Shown here one piece after another: positions 33,908 to 43,233 of a DNA stretch of 64,000 nucleotides. This DNA comes from Fidelibacterota bacterium (GTDB lineage Bacteria > Fidelibacterota > UBA8477 > JABMPR01): NCBI GenBank assembly GCA_016845065.1, contig JAERTG010000092.1:1-64000 (forward strand), given 5' to 3'. The first letter of the stretch is position 1; each line of letters begins with the position of its first letter. A program made the position numbers and the translations under genes. The notes beneath the pieces were generated by a model, which had not been told where the DNA came from, ran no database searches, and was given only the letters and a program-made list of their open reading frames with translations.

Positions 33908-34957
33908 CTATTTAAGGCTTTTCTCGTTCTTTTCCATCTCTTTAAATCGTTTGTCATTCGTACCGTAAAGCTGGTAGTATGTCATTTTTAACTCATGAAC
34001 AACGTCAAGACTCTCAGGAGTCAGCTCGTAAGCCAAAACTAGATATTTTTCAGCTTCAGTAAAGTTTTTCATGCGACCAAAGGCAAGACCGGCATTAAAT
34101 AATGCATCGGCTTCAGTGGGTGCGATTTCAGAAACTTTGATAAACTCATTTGCTGCATCCTGCCATTTTTCCTGCTGGAAATAAAGAACACCAAGATTGT
34201 AATGGAGATCTGTACTATTTGGATCCATCTCAATGGCATTAATGTAGGCTGAAGCAGCAGTTTCTTTTTCACCCTTGGCATCATAAACAAATGCAATTTG
34301 CTTGATGGCATTCAGGTTAGTTGGATCCACCTCTAGCGCACGTTTCATATACACGAGCGCATCATCATAGCTTTTTTCACGGAAATAAATCAGACCAAGG
34401 TTAACCAGAGAAGTTATATCCTTAGGATTTTTCTCAACTGAAAGGACCATGTACTCTTTACCCTTTTCAAACTCTTCTTTAAAAAGATAGACCTGAGCGA
34501 GGGTACTATAGGCCTCAGGTTTTTCAGGGCTTAATGAGATACAATCAAGGAAAGCTTTTTCTGTAGAGACATAAAGCTCATCTGCATCTTTGGCCTCACC
34601 TTTGATGAGAGCATTGTAGCCTTTTGCACCAAAGTTAAAATTGTCAACCCAATATTTTTCACGGGCGTGTTTGATTTTCTCTGCAAATTTGGCATCGATT
34701 GAAGCTGATTTGGCCAGATATTCTGAAACTTTATCCCAGGTTTTTGTGCGGGAGTAGATTTCTGTAGCCAGTAAGAATGCAGGTTCTGAATTCATTGGTT
34801 CTTTTGCAGAGGCAGCCAATAACATTTCTTCTGCTTTTTCATAGTTCTTTTGTTGCAGGTAAACTTTGGCTGAAGTCATATCTGTGGAATCACATCCCAG
34901 AATCGTCAGCAGCAAGAGCCCCACAACCCAGATCATTAGGTTTCTTGATTGTTTCAT
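33908..34957 (-). CDS. TPR-repeat lipoprotein
   Basis: A 349-residue lipoprotein from ATG 34957, chosen because AAGGAG stands 6 bases upstream and a signal peptide starts there. The lipobox is ILG before Cys22 (LLLLTILGC). The rest consists of tetratricopeptide repeats, clearest between about 130 and 330 (EAYSTLAQVYLFKEEFEKG, SLVNLGLIYFREKSYDDAL, NAIKQIAFVYDAKGEKETA, DLHYNLGVLYFQQEKWQDA, DALFNAGLAFGRMKNFTEA). It is likely a protein-protein scaffold facing the periplasm; partners are unknown. Confidence 0.85.
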   Translation of the reverse strand: MKQSRNLMIWVVGLLLLTILGCDSTDMTSAKVYLQQKNYEKAEEMLLAASAKEPMNSEPAFLLATEIYSRTKTWDKVSEYLAKSASIDAKFAEKIKHAREKYWVDNFNFGAKGYNALIKGEAKDADELYVSTEKAFLDCISLSPEKPEAYSTLAQVYLFKEEFEKGKEYMVLSVEKNPKDITSLVNLGLIYFREKSYDDALVYMKRALEVDPTNLNAIKQIAFVYDAKGEKETAASAYINAIEMDPNSTDLHYNLGVLYFQQEKWQDAANEFIKVSEIAPTEADALFNAGLAFGRMKNFTEAEKYLVLAYELTPESLDVVHELKMTYYQLYGTNDKRFKEMEKNEKSLK

Positions 34958-35197
34958 TGAATCTCCTTGTATAGATAAAGTACTTATTTTGGATGTCGGT
35001 TTCATGCAGGCGCAAATATATTCGTCCGCCCCACCTAAGGCAACTATTTCAAAAGACCTTTTTAGCTCAATTGATATATATCCGCCGCCCTTAAAAGCAG
35101 TTGGATTTTACTGCCCGCCGAGAGATATTTGTCCCTCGATATTAAGGAGCCAGCACGAACTACAAAAATTATCATGTACAAGTCGGGGGTCTGATTC

Positions 35198-35998
35198 ATG
35201 TCTAATAGCGACGGAAGAGCAACTTGCTTTGCTATTTTGACAGATATCCATGGGAATATCAATGCCCTTAATGAAGCAATCCGTGTTATTGATGAACGTT
35301 CTGATGTTGACAAGGTAATCTGTTTAGGTGATAATTTTTCACTGGGTTCTGCACCTGTAGAAGTACTAAAAAAACTCCAATCACTTGCAGACCCTATTTT
35401 CATTCGCGGCAATCATGATCGCTATCTTGTAGAACGAATCTGGGAATACGATCGACCCACAATTGAGGGGATGGATCCAGATGATCCAGTTTGCATCGAT
35501 ATCGTAGCAAATGAAAAATGGACAGCAGACCGGTTGGGTTCAGAGGGCCAGGATTTTATTCGCAATATGAAGAGGTCCCATTTTGTAAACATCAATGGAG
35601 TGTATGCAGAATTTACCCATGCCTGGTTTGGTCGCGATGAATTACCTCCAAGTCTGGACGAGGCAAAAAAATGGCGTGATCATGAGCAAATCAAACACGA
35701 CAAGGCCAAATCCTTCGTCTTTACTCATGGGCACACCCATATCCCTCGCCATGACCACTTTGGTAATTTGAGAGTTTTCTGTCCAGGCTCAACAGGCCTG
35801 CCATTCGATGAGGACAAGCGCGGTGTTGTAGCATTTTTAACCCTCGAAAATGGGACTGCACATTGGGAAGTTAAGCGCTTCGACTATGACTTTGAAGCTG
35901 CACTTGAGCATATGGAAAAGGTGCAACCACCATTTTACAGAAATCTTCATTCAACATTGAAGTATGCCAGCATCAGAAACGATCTGGTAGAAAACTAA
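35198..35998 (+). CDS. calcineurin-like metallophosphoesterase
   Basis: A 266-residue phosphoesterase of the YfcE/MJ0936-like type. The metal-ligand blocks are all present: TDIHGN (residues 15-20), LGDN (near 45), RGNHDR (near 69) and HGHTHIPRH (near 176). It is a cytoplasmic enzyme; phosphodiesterase or phosphatase activity on nucleotides is typical, but the substrate is not predictable. GGGGG about 9 bases before the ATG may serve as ribosome-binding site. It converges with the downstream glycosyltransferase gene, only 5 bases apart, with no terminator between. Confidence 0.88.
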   Translation: MSNSDGRATCFAILTDIHGNINALNEAIRVIDERSDVDKVICLGDNFSLGSAPVEVLKKLQSLADPIFIRGNHDRYLVERIWEYDRPTIEGMDPDDPVCIDIVANEKWTADRLGSEGQDFIRNMKRSHFVNINGVYAEFTHAWFGRDELPPSLDEAKKWRDHEQIKHDKAKSFVFTHGHTHIPRHDHFGNLRVFCPGSTGLPFDEDKRGVVAFLTLENGTAHWEVKRFDYDFEAALEHMEKVQPPFYRNLHSTLKYASIRNDLVEN

Positions 35999-36003
35999 AC
36001 TAA

Positions 36004-36858
36004 CTACCACGGGTTTTTTCGTTTTTCAGGATCTAGGATTTCTTGAATGATTCGCTGTTTCTCATAATAAAGATCAGCTGTTTCCATGTTTCTTCTTTTT
36101 TTTGCCCCTGCTGCCACAACACCGCACTTAAATTCAAGTTCCTTTAACAAAGTTTTCTTCCATTTCAGGTCAATATCACTCTCAATATGTTTTTCCATTG
36201 AAGTAATCCTGAACCTGTCCATACCCCAATATTTCCGACTCAACTGGTCCTCATGTCCACCATAACGTGTCACTAGTTTTTCGTTAAGGAGTCCAATCTT
36301 ATAATAGGGGGCGATACGAAGCCAGAGATCATAGTCTTCACATGCAGGAAGATTGACATCAAACAATCCCACTTTTTTAAAAATTTCGCTATGTATGATC
36401 ACAGCACTGGGGCTCACCACACATAGCGGGACACAGGCTTCGAAGATCCAACCACCTTGCTTGGCGTGCTTATCCATGGGATTAACTCTCACGCCATTTC
36501 GAATCCAGATTTCATCACATTGGCTGATTAACTCGTCAGGATGAACCGCATGATAGTCCTTTTGCTTTTTAAGTTTGCTAGCGTCCCATTCATCATCTGA
36601 GTCCAAAAATGTAATCCACTCACCTCTTGCCCTTTGAATGCCTGCATTTCGTGAGAAGGAAACTCCCTTGTTCGCGTCATTGATAACATGGAAGATTTTG
36701 TCAGAATACTTCTTCAGAATTTCTTTCGTTGAGTCAGTCGAGGCATCGTCTACCACTATGATTTCATAGGGTGGAAAGGTTTGGTTTATGACTGAATGCA
36801 GTGCCCTCTCAAGAGTATTGGCTCTGTTGTAGGTCGGAATGATAACTGAGATGTTCAT
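36004..36858 (-). CDS. family 2 glycosyltransferase (soluble GT-A)
   Basis: A 284-residue GT2 enzyme without membrane helices. ISVIIPTYNRANTLERALHS (near 3-22), IIVVDDASTDST (near 34-45), NKGVSFSRNAG (near 63-73) and FLDSDDEWD (about 83-91, DxD metal site) are the standard blocks; CEDYDLWLRIAP supplies the catalytic acid region. It probably transfers a sugar to a cell-surface glycan. Its start overlaps the nucleosidase stop by 4 bases, an odd pairing without obvious functional link. Confidence 0.88.
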   Translation of the reverse strand: MNISVIIPTYNRANTLERALHSVINQTFPPYEIIVVDDASTDSTKEILKKYSDKIFHVINDANKGVSFSRNAGIQRARGEWITFLDSDDEWDASKLKKQKDYHAVHPDELISQCDEIWIRNGVRVNPMDKHAKQGGWIFEACVPLCVVSPSAVIIHSEIFKKVGLFDVNLPACEDYDLWLRIAPYYKIGLLNEKLVTRYGGHEDQLSRKYWGMDRFRITSMEKHIESDIDLKWKKTLLKELEFKCGVVAAGAKKRRNMETADLYYEKQRIIQEILDPEKRKNPW

Positions 36859-37508
36859 ATGGATGCAGGCAACCGGGTCAATATCTTTTCCAGAAGATAG
36901 TTTTGCAGAGTTTGAGCAGCATGTGAATAATTTTGCCTAAAATCTTCAGGTGTTGAAACACCCGCACGATCAGAGATGCATCTGATGGCCAAGAGAGCGA
37001 GATCCCGTTTCTGACAAAATTGAGCAATGGAATAGGATTCCATGTCAACCGCTTGTGCACCAGTTGCTTTTGTTGAATTTCTCATCGCTTCATCGGTAAT
37101 CGCATGGTAGCTAGAATAGAAACCTATTTTTGGAAGTTCCAAATCACCAAACATTTCACTAGGGGTCATGGCAATATCAGAATTGTTATGACAGGAAAAT
37201 TTTGTGCCCTCTACGATTTGCATCACTGGGATATCAACGGACAGAGAACCACTAACCCCAAAATGAATGATTAAGTCATATTGACCGGGGTCCACATGAG
37301 TTGACATAGCCGTTTTGGCGAGTGCTAATCCCATCCCTGTCCTGAGTAAGTGCAGATGCTGGTTAAGTCGAATCAACTCTTGGCCGTTCTCTCGCACCAG
37401 AGTTTTTGCCTCTGGGTAATATTGTTTGATGATTCCAGCTTCTGATTTCAGAGCATGGGCTAATAAAATCTGCATGTCGAAATCTAGTTTCCACCCCGAT
37501 GAATCCAT
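36855..37508 (-). CDS. nucleoside phosphorylase-superfamily hydrolase (MTA/SAH nucleosidase- or futalosine hydrolase-like)
   Basis: A 217-residue PNP_UDP_1-fold enzyme. It has LLAHALKSEAGII near the N-terminus, a central IIHFGVSGSL, and the ribose-binding AVDMESYSIAQFC (about 163-175), with the catalytic Asp/Glu region near RCISDRAG. The family includes MTA/SAH nucleosidase and MqnB futalosine hydrolase, which I cannot separate by eye. An AhcY gene elsewhere in the window already handles SAH, so MTA or futalosine is more likely. ATG 37478 (MQILLAHAL) may be the true start. Confidence 0.72.
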   Translation of the reverse strand: MDSSGWKLDFDMQILLAHALKSEAGIIKQYYPEAKTLVRENGQELIRLNQHLHLLRTGMGLALAKTAMSTHVDPGQYDLIIHFGVSGSLSVDIPVMQIVEGTKFSCHNNSDIAMTPSEMFGDLELPKIGFYSSYHAITDEAMRNSTKATGAQAVDMESYSIAQFCQKRDLALLAIRCISDRAGVSTPEDFRQNYSHAAQTLQNYLLEKILTRLPASI

Positions 37509-37725
37509 GAATTAATTCGTTTCAATGAAGTAAATTTATAGTAAAGCGCGCAGGGATAGGGCATGAGTATGATCGATCTGATTCTTGAAAATGTTTGAAA
37601 ATAGTGGCAAATCGTTGCGAAAAGGGTTTAATTCCGCGCATGGCAATACGTCACTCTGATCTGAGACACGATTTATTTTACACCCAACTCTTATATATTT
37701 TTTGATTTGAAAGGATTATTTAATC

Positions 37726-40434
37726 ATGACTAAACGCGTTTACACATTTGGAGGTGGAAAAGCTGAGGGAGATGCTACCCAAAGGAATCTCCTGGGCGGT
37801 AAAGGTGCCAACCTGGCCGAAATGAGTGGTCTTGGCATTCCTGTTCCAGCTGGATTTACAATCACCACCGAAGTTTGTACAGAGTATAATAAAGTTGGGC
37901 TCGATCAGACTGTTCAGCTCATCAAGGCAGAAGTTGAAGCAGCCGTTAAAGAAGTTGAGTCTGTCATGGGAGCAAAGTTTTGCGACGAGGAGAACCCACT
38001 GCTACTTTCAGTTCGTTCTGGTGCCCGTGTATCAATGCCCGGAATGATGGATACTGTCTTGAATCTTGGATTAAATGACAGCGCGGTTCTAGCGTTGGCC
38101 AAAAAATCTGGTAACGAGCGGTTCGCTTGGGATTCCTACCGACGATTTGTACAGATGTATGGCGATGTTGTGCTTGGAATGAAACCAGAGTCAAAAGAAG
38201 ACATCGATCCCTTTGAAGAGATCATGGAAGAGCTCAAGGAAACCAAAGGTTATGAGCTTGATACTGAATTTACCGTAGAAGATCTCAAACAACTGGTTAC
38301 TGAATTCAAAGCCGCTGTAACGAAAAAAACTGGTAAATCATTTCCAGATGATCCATGGGATCAGCTCTGGGGTTCAGTCATGGCTGTGTTTGACTCGTGG
38401 GAAACACCTCGCGCAGTTTACTACCGCATGTTGAACAAAATTCCTGGAGATTGGGGAACTGCCGTAAATGTCCAAGCCATGGTGTTTGGAAATATGGGCG
38501 ATAATTCTGGTACGGGAGTAGCATTTACCCGTGACGCTGGAACTGGTGAAGACCAATTTAATGGTGAATATCTCATCAATGCTCAGGGGGAAGATGTTGT
38601 TGCAGGTGTTCGAACTCCTCAACAGATCACAAAGATTGGTTCAGAGCGTTGGGCTGTACTGGCTGGTGTCTCTGAAGAAGAAAGAAAAAGAGATTTTCCT
38701 TCATTAGAAGAGCTCATGCCTGAGATATATGCTGAACTCCACGATATTGAACAGAGACTCGAAGACCACTACAAAGATATGCAGGATATTGAGTTTACCA
38801 TGCAAGATGGCAAGCTATGGATGCTCCAGACACGTAGTGGAAAAAGAACTGGTTTCGCCATGGTTCGTATTGCCATGGAACAGCTCGCAGCCGGAGAGAT
38901 CGATGAAAAAGAAGCTCTTATGCGCGTAGAGCCAAACAAATTGGATGAGCTGCTTCACCCAGTATTTGATAAAGAAGCTATGGCTACAGCACGTGTCCTT
39001 ACCAAAGGGTTACCTGCATCACCAGGTGCGGCTACAGGACAGCTCGTTTTCCATGCTGACGAAGCCAATAAATATGAAAATTCAATTCTAGCCAGAATTG
39101 AGACCTCACCTGAAGATCTCGAGGGTATGAATATTGCCAACGGAATTCTTACAGCTCGTGGTGGAATGACCTCCCACGCCGCGGTTGTTGCTCGCGGAAT
39201 GGGTAAATGCTGTGTCTCTGGTGCTGGTGAAATCAAAATTGACTATAAGGCCAGAACCCTGACCGTTCTAGGTGATGTATTTAAAGAAGGAGATTGGGTC
39301 TCATTAAATGGGTCTTCTGGTGAGATATATGAAGACAAGATCAAAACCATCGATCCTGAAGTGAGTGGTGATTTTGGAAAACTTATGGAGTTGACCAACA
39401 ATTTTACAAGAATGTATGTCCGTACCAATGCTGATACACCTCGTGAGAGCAAGATCGCCCGAGAGTTTGGCGCCAAGGGTATCGGTCTATGTCGTACAGA
39501 GCATATGTTCTTTGAAGGTGATAAGATTGTTGCCATGCGCGAGATGATCCTTGCCGAAGACAAAGCTGGTCGTGAAGCCGCCCTGGAACGTCTCCTACCC
39601 ATACAGCAGAAAGATTTTGAAGGTATCTTTGAAGCCATGCAGGATCTTCCTGTGACAGTCCGGCTTCTGGATCCACCCCTGCATGAGTTTGTTCCACATG
39701 ATGAAAAAGGGCAGCAGGAAATGGCTGATGTCATGGGTGTCGATTTGAAGGTTATTTCTGAAAAAGTGGAAGATCTTGCTGAATTCAACCCCATGTTAGG
39801 ACACCGTGGATGTCGCTTAGGAAATACCTATCCTGAAATAACCGTGATGCAGACCAAGGCTATTATGGGTGCTGCACTCGCGCTGAAAGCCAAGGGAATT
39901 GTGGCAAAGCCGGAAATAATGATTCCGCTTACTGGCACGTTGGCTGAAATGGAGCTTCAGGAAAAGATTGTACGCGATACGATCAAAGACTTATTCGCAG
40001 AAGTTGGAGATACAGTTGATCATCTCGTTGGAACCATGATCGAGATTCCGCGTGCAGCCTTGACGGCAGATAAAATCGCAACCAGTGCAGAATTCTTCTC
40101 ATTTGGTACAAATGATCTAACACAAATGACCTTTGGTTACTCCCGTGATGATGCTGGAAAATTCCTACCCGTCTATCTCGAAAAGGGTCTCCTGAAGAAC
40201 GATCCTTTCGAAGTCCTTGATCAGGAAGGTGTTGGCCAGTTGGTCGAAACTGCCTGTAAATTGGGTAAAGAGACACGACCTGACATCAAGCTGGGTATCT
40301 GTGGAGAACATGGTGGTGAACCAAGTTCCGTTGAATTTTGTCACAGAGCTGGCCTCGAATATGTGAGTTGTTCACCTTTTCGCGTGCCGATCGCAAGATT
40401 AGCTGCAGCGCAGGCGGCTGCTCGCGAACTTTAA
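37726..40434 (+). CDS. ppdK: pyruvate, phosphate dikinase
   Basis: A 902-residue enzyme interconverting pyruvate, ATP and Pi with PEP, AMP and PPi. The N-terminal ATP-grasp domain (about 1-340) starts TFGGGKAEGDATQRNLLGGKGANLAEM (given as residues about 7-33). The swivelling domain has phospho-His484 in GGMTSHAAVVARGMGK. The C-terminal PEP/pyruvate barrel (about 530-900) has GLCRTEHMF and the Cys in KLGICGEHGG. Length is normal. A putative AAGGA site lies before the ATG and a strong terminator follows, so it is monocistronic. Confidence 0.97.
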   Translation: MTKRVYTFGGGKAEGDATQRNLLGGKGANLAEMSGLGIPVPAGFTITTEVCTEYNKVGLDQTVQLIKAEVEAAVKEVESVMGAKFCDEENPLLLSVRSGARVSMPGMMDTVLNLGLNDSAVLALAKKSGNERFAWDSYRRFVQMYGDVVLGMKPESKEDIDPFEEIMEELKETKGYELDTEFTVEDLKQLVTEFKAAVTKKTGKSFPDDPWDQLWGSVMAVFDSWETPRAVYYRMLNKIPGDWGTAVNVQAMVFGNMGDNSGTGVAFTRDAGTGEDQFNGEYLINAQGEDVVAGVRTPQQITKIGSERWAVLAGVSEEERKRDFPSLEELMPEIYAELHDIEQRLEDHYKDMQDIEFTMQDGKLWMLQTRSGKRTGFAMVRIAMEQLAAGEIDEKEALMRVEPNKLDELLHPVFDKEAMATARVLTKGLPASPGAATGQLVFHADEANKYENSILARIETSPEDLEGMNIANGILTARGGMTSHAAVVARGMGKCCVSGAGEIKIDYKARTLTVLGDVFKEGDWVSLNGSSGEIYEDKIKTIDPEVSGDFGKLMELTNNFTRMYVRTNADTPRESKIAREFGAKGIGLCRTEHMFFEGDKIVAMREMILAEDKAGREAALERLLPIQQKDFEGIFEAMQDLPVTVRLLDPPLHEFVPHDEKGQQEMADVMGVDLKVISEKVEDLAEFNPMLGHRGCRLGNTYPEITVMQTKAIMGAALALKAKGIVAKPEIMIPLTGTLAEMELQEKIVRDTIKDLFAEVGDTVDHLVGTMIEIPRAALTADKIATSAEFFSFGTNDLTQMTFGYSRDDAGKFLPVYLEKGLLKNDPFEVLDQEGVGQLVETACKLGKETRPDIKLGICGEHGGEPSSVEFCHRAGLEYVSCSPFRVPIARLAAAQAAAREL

Positions 40435-40462
40435 GCACATTGCTCCAAGCTGGTATTTGACT

Positions 40463-40492
40463 GCCCTCTCAGTTTTCTGAGGGGGCTTTTTA
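40463..40492 (+). terminator. rho-independent terminator of ppdK
   Basis: GCCCTCTCAG (40463-40472) pairs with CTGAGGGGGC (40477-40486) around TTTT, followed by TTTTTATT. Confidence 0.93.
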
Positions 40493-40783
40493 TTGCCTGG
40501 AGTTTTCATTGGTCGGATGTAGAAGTGAGCTTGCTCGAATAGTATTCCGGGTCTGATAACTGATTCATAGTTTGAAACTTGACAAAAGAAATTACTTTAA
40601 CAGATTGAAATATTTGCTGTTATTTACAAGGCTGAGAACTTAAAATATTTGTTTGACCAAGCTGCATTATAATCGTTTCAATGATAATGCTTTGATTAAC
40701 CTAGGTCTTCAAATCCACTTGATGCTTAAAATATGGTGAAATTGATAAATCATGTATGAAACTCGCAATAGAACTGACGCAGT
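40493..40783. other. AT-rich intergenic region between ppdK and the kinase pair
   Basis: The stretch between ppdK and the first kinase gene (40435-40783) has no convincing gene. After the terminator it is AT-rich. A TTGACA box (40579-40584) and a TATAAT (40668-40673) are present but not in register with each other. It probably carries the kinase promoter, which I cannot place. Confidence 0.4.
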
Positions 40784-42022
40784 ATGAAGCGAATTGAGAA
40801 ACCAGCGCTTAATGCTCTGAAAAAGTGGAAAATATTTGAGCATATTCCAGATAATGAGCTCAAGCAGATTCACTCGAAAATTGAGTATTGTCATTACGAT
40901 CATGAAGAATCCATAATTCATGAAAATTCAATTGGCGATCATATTTTTATCCTGGCCTCTGGAAAAGTGAGAATTGAGAAACAAGTAGGAGAAAACGAAT
41001 CTGAGGTCCTGGGGTTTTACGATGAGGTGGGCGGTCTTTTTGGAGAAATGGCTCTTCTGGAGGACAAGCCCCGAAGTGCAGGCATGATAGCAGATAGTGA
41101 TTGTGAAGTATTGGCTGTGTCCAAGGAAGATTTTCTTGATCTGGTGCATTCTGTCCCTCTTTTTACCCTGTCAGTTGCTAAAAACATTTCACAGTTTCTG
41201 AGAGAAACTGATGAAAGGCTTATCAATAAATTGAGAAAAGAAAATGATGAGCTGCGCCACATGAATTTTCGCCTTCAAGAAACCCAGGAAGAGCTTATTG
41301 GTAAGGAGCGCCTTTCTTTGATTGGCCGAATGGCTTCAACTATTCTACATGACATGAAAAATCCCATGTCTACCATCGGCGGCTATGCCCAATTGATAAA
41401 AATGAAAAAGCACAGTAGGGAGCAATTAGCGAAATATGCTGACATTATTGCCAAACAGGTCATCCAATTCACAACAATGACCCAGGATCTTCTGTCCTTT
41501 GCCCAGGGTGGTGAACAGATGCGTTTAAGGTCCGTACAAATGGCTGGATATCTACAGGAATGTTGCGATTCCCTTATTCTGAAATTTGAAGAACGTGGCA
41601 TCTCCTTCGTGAGAGACTTGCACTTTGAGGGAGAAGTTAGAATAGATAATGGTCGCTTTTTCAGGGTCTTGGAAAATATTGCCAACAATGCTCTGGACGT
41701 ACTAGATGAAGATGGAACTTTTACTGTACATAGCATGGAAGTAGAAACAGGCATTCGCATCATTCTTGAGGATGATGGTTTTGGTATGTCTGATGAAGTC
41801 AAGGAAAACGCATTTAAAGAATTTTACACCCATGGGAAGCGCAAGGGAACTGGATTGGGATTGGCCATTGTTAAGCGTATCGTGGATGAACATGATGGAC
41901 TTATCAATATTGAGAGTGACGATGGAGTTGGTACCAAGTTCATCATTGATCTGCCAGCTGTAGGTTACAATCTCCTGCCAAAATCTAAACACCAGATTCC
42001 CATTCCTTTCGATGGTTCATAA
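40784..42022 (+). CDS. soluble sensor histidine kinase with cyclic-nucleotide-binding domain (copy 1)
   Basis: A 412-residue protein with no membrane helix. The cNMP-binding domain (about 15-140) keeps FGEMALLEDKPRSA. A coiled-coil linker (about 145-178) leads to HisKA, with the phospho-acceptor His in MASTILHDMKNPMSTI (near 193). The HATPase domain has ENIANNALDVL, EDDGFGMS and GTGLGLAI. It closely resembles the next gene in order and motifs, so the pair is a tandem duplication. No response regulator is adjacent. Likely signal: a cyclic nucleotide or similar small ligand (inference). Confidence 0.88.
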   Translation: MKRIEKPALNALKKWKIFEHIPDNELKQIHSKIEYCHYDHEESIIHENSIGDHIFILASGKVRIEKQVGENESEVLGFYDEVGGLFGEMALLEDKPRSAGMIADSDCEVLAVSKEDFLDLVHSVPLFTLSVAKNISQFLRETDERLINKLRKENDELRHMNFRLQETQEELIGKERLSLIGRMASTILHDMKNPMSTIGGYAQLIKMKKHSREQLAKYADIIAKQVIQFTTMTQDLLSFAQGGEQMRLRSVQMAGYLQECCDSLILKFEERGISFVRDLHFEGEVRIDNGRFFRVLENIANNALDVLDEDGTFTVHSMEVETGIRIILEDDGFGMSDEVKENAFKEFYTHGKRKGTGLGLAIVKRIVDEHDGLINIESDDGVGTKFIIDLPAVGYNLLPKSKHQIPIPFDGS

Positions 42023-42037
42023 CTGCTAAGTTTGCCT

Positions 42038-43219
42038 ATGCGCATTCTCGCTCCACCGCCCATACCACTTTTACAAGGATTAGAACCCTTCTCAGGAATT
42101 AATCCAGAAGAGCTAGAGAAAATAAGCAGCCTGATGCAAAGGCAATTATTTGCCCCCGGAGAAATACTCATCAATGAGGGCTCTGTTGCGACCAAGTTCT
42201 TTGTAATGATTAGTGGGCAGTTGGAAGTCATCAAATCCATTGAAGGTGATGAACAGGAAGTGCTGAATATCATCGATAAATCTGGTGAACTCTTTGGTGA
42301 AATGGCACTGGTGGAGGACACAGTCCGCAGCGCTGGAATTATAGCCAGGAAGGAAAGTGAAGTCCTGGTTGTCCAGAAAGAAGGTTTCCTTGAACTGGTA
42401 AACCACTTCCCACAGTTCACGCTTGAAGTTGCTCGAAGCATTTCTCACTACTTGCGTAAAACAGATACAACACTCATCGGTACACTCGAAGTAAAAAATC
42501 GAGAACTCAATAGCACCATTGAAGAATTGAATGCTACACGCGAAGCCCTTTTGGAAAATGAGCGCTTATCTATCGTAGGTCGTATGGCATCTACGATTTT
42601 GCACGATTTGAAGAATCCCATGACAACAATCGCCGGATTTGCACAGCTTATTGGATTAAAAGAAATGGCGCATGAAGATGTAGTCAAATATACCAGGATT
42701 ATTTCACAGCAGGTCAATCAGTTCAATACACTCGCCCAGGAGCTCCTCGCTTTTGCCAAAGGAAGTTCAACGCTGCAATTAGAGGAAATGGATTTTCCTG
42801 CTTGTATCGAAGACTCACTTACGAGTTTGCAGCACAACCTGGTACAGCAGGGGATGAAATTTGAAACCAATTTTCAAGGTGAGGCAAAGATTCAAATTGA
42901 CCCCGGTCGATTTTATAGAGTTTATGAGAACCTGGCCAACAATGCCATAGAAGCCATGGATGCCGGCGGAACGCTCACAATTACCAGTAAGGTTGAAGAT
43001 GATCATCTCATTATGGCCATTTCTGATACAGGCCATGGAATGGATGCGGAAGTTCTCTCAAAGGTGTTTGATGAATTTTTCACACACAAAAAACATGGTG
43101 GTACAGGGCTGGGTCTGGCGATTGTGAAAAGTATCGTCACAGATCATAATGGTGAAATTACTGTAGAGAGCAAATTAGATCAGGGAACGACCTTCTCCAT
43201 CACACTACCAATATTATAA
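42038..43219 (+). CDS. soluble sensor histidine kinase with cyclic-nucleotide-binding domain (copy 2)
   Basis: A 393-residue paralogue of the preceding gene (ATG 42038; a TTG two codons upstream is less likely). The cNMP domain (about 10-130) has FGEMALVEDTVRSA. HisKA contains MASTILHDLKNPMTTIAGFAQLI (residues split; phospho-His near 185), and HATPase contains ENLANNAIEAM, SDTGHGMD and GTGLGLAIV. The linker helix differs most from copy 1, fitting divergence in signalling output. It is 15 bases after copy 1, so co-transcribed, and converges with yaaA 14 bases later. Confidence 0.88.
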   Translation: MRILAPPPIPLLQGLEPFSGINPEELEKISSLMQRQLFAPGEILINEGSVATKFFVMISGQLEVIKSIEGDEQEVLNIIDKSGELFGEMALVEDTVRSAGIIARKESEVLVVQKEGFLELVNHFPQFTLEVARSISHYLRKTDTTLIGTLEVKNRELNSTIEELNATREALLENERLSIVGRMASTILHDLKNPMTTIAGFAQLIGLKEMAHEDVVKYTRIISQQVNQFNTLAQELLAFAKGSSTLQLEEMDFPACIEDSLTSLQHNLVQQGMKFETNFQGEAKIQIDPGRFYRVYENLANNAIEAMDAGGTLTITSKVEDDHLIMAISDTGHGMDAEVLSKVFDEFFTHKKHGGTGLGLAIVKSIVTDHNGEITVESKLDQGTTFSITLPIL

Positions 43220-43233
43220 ATCTGAATTATTGA

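Noticed and set aside
39243-39794. A 183-codon frame antisense to ppdK
   Set aside because: Ser/Arg-rich translation of the complement of a strongly conserved gene; no independent signals.
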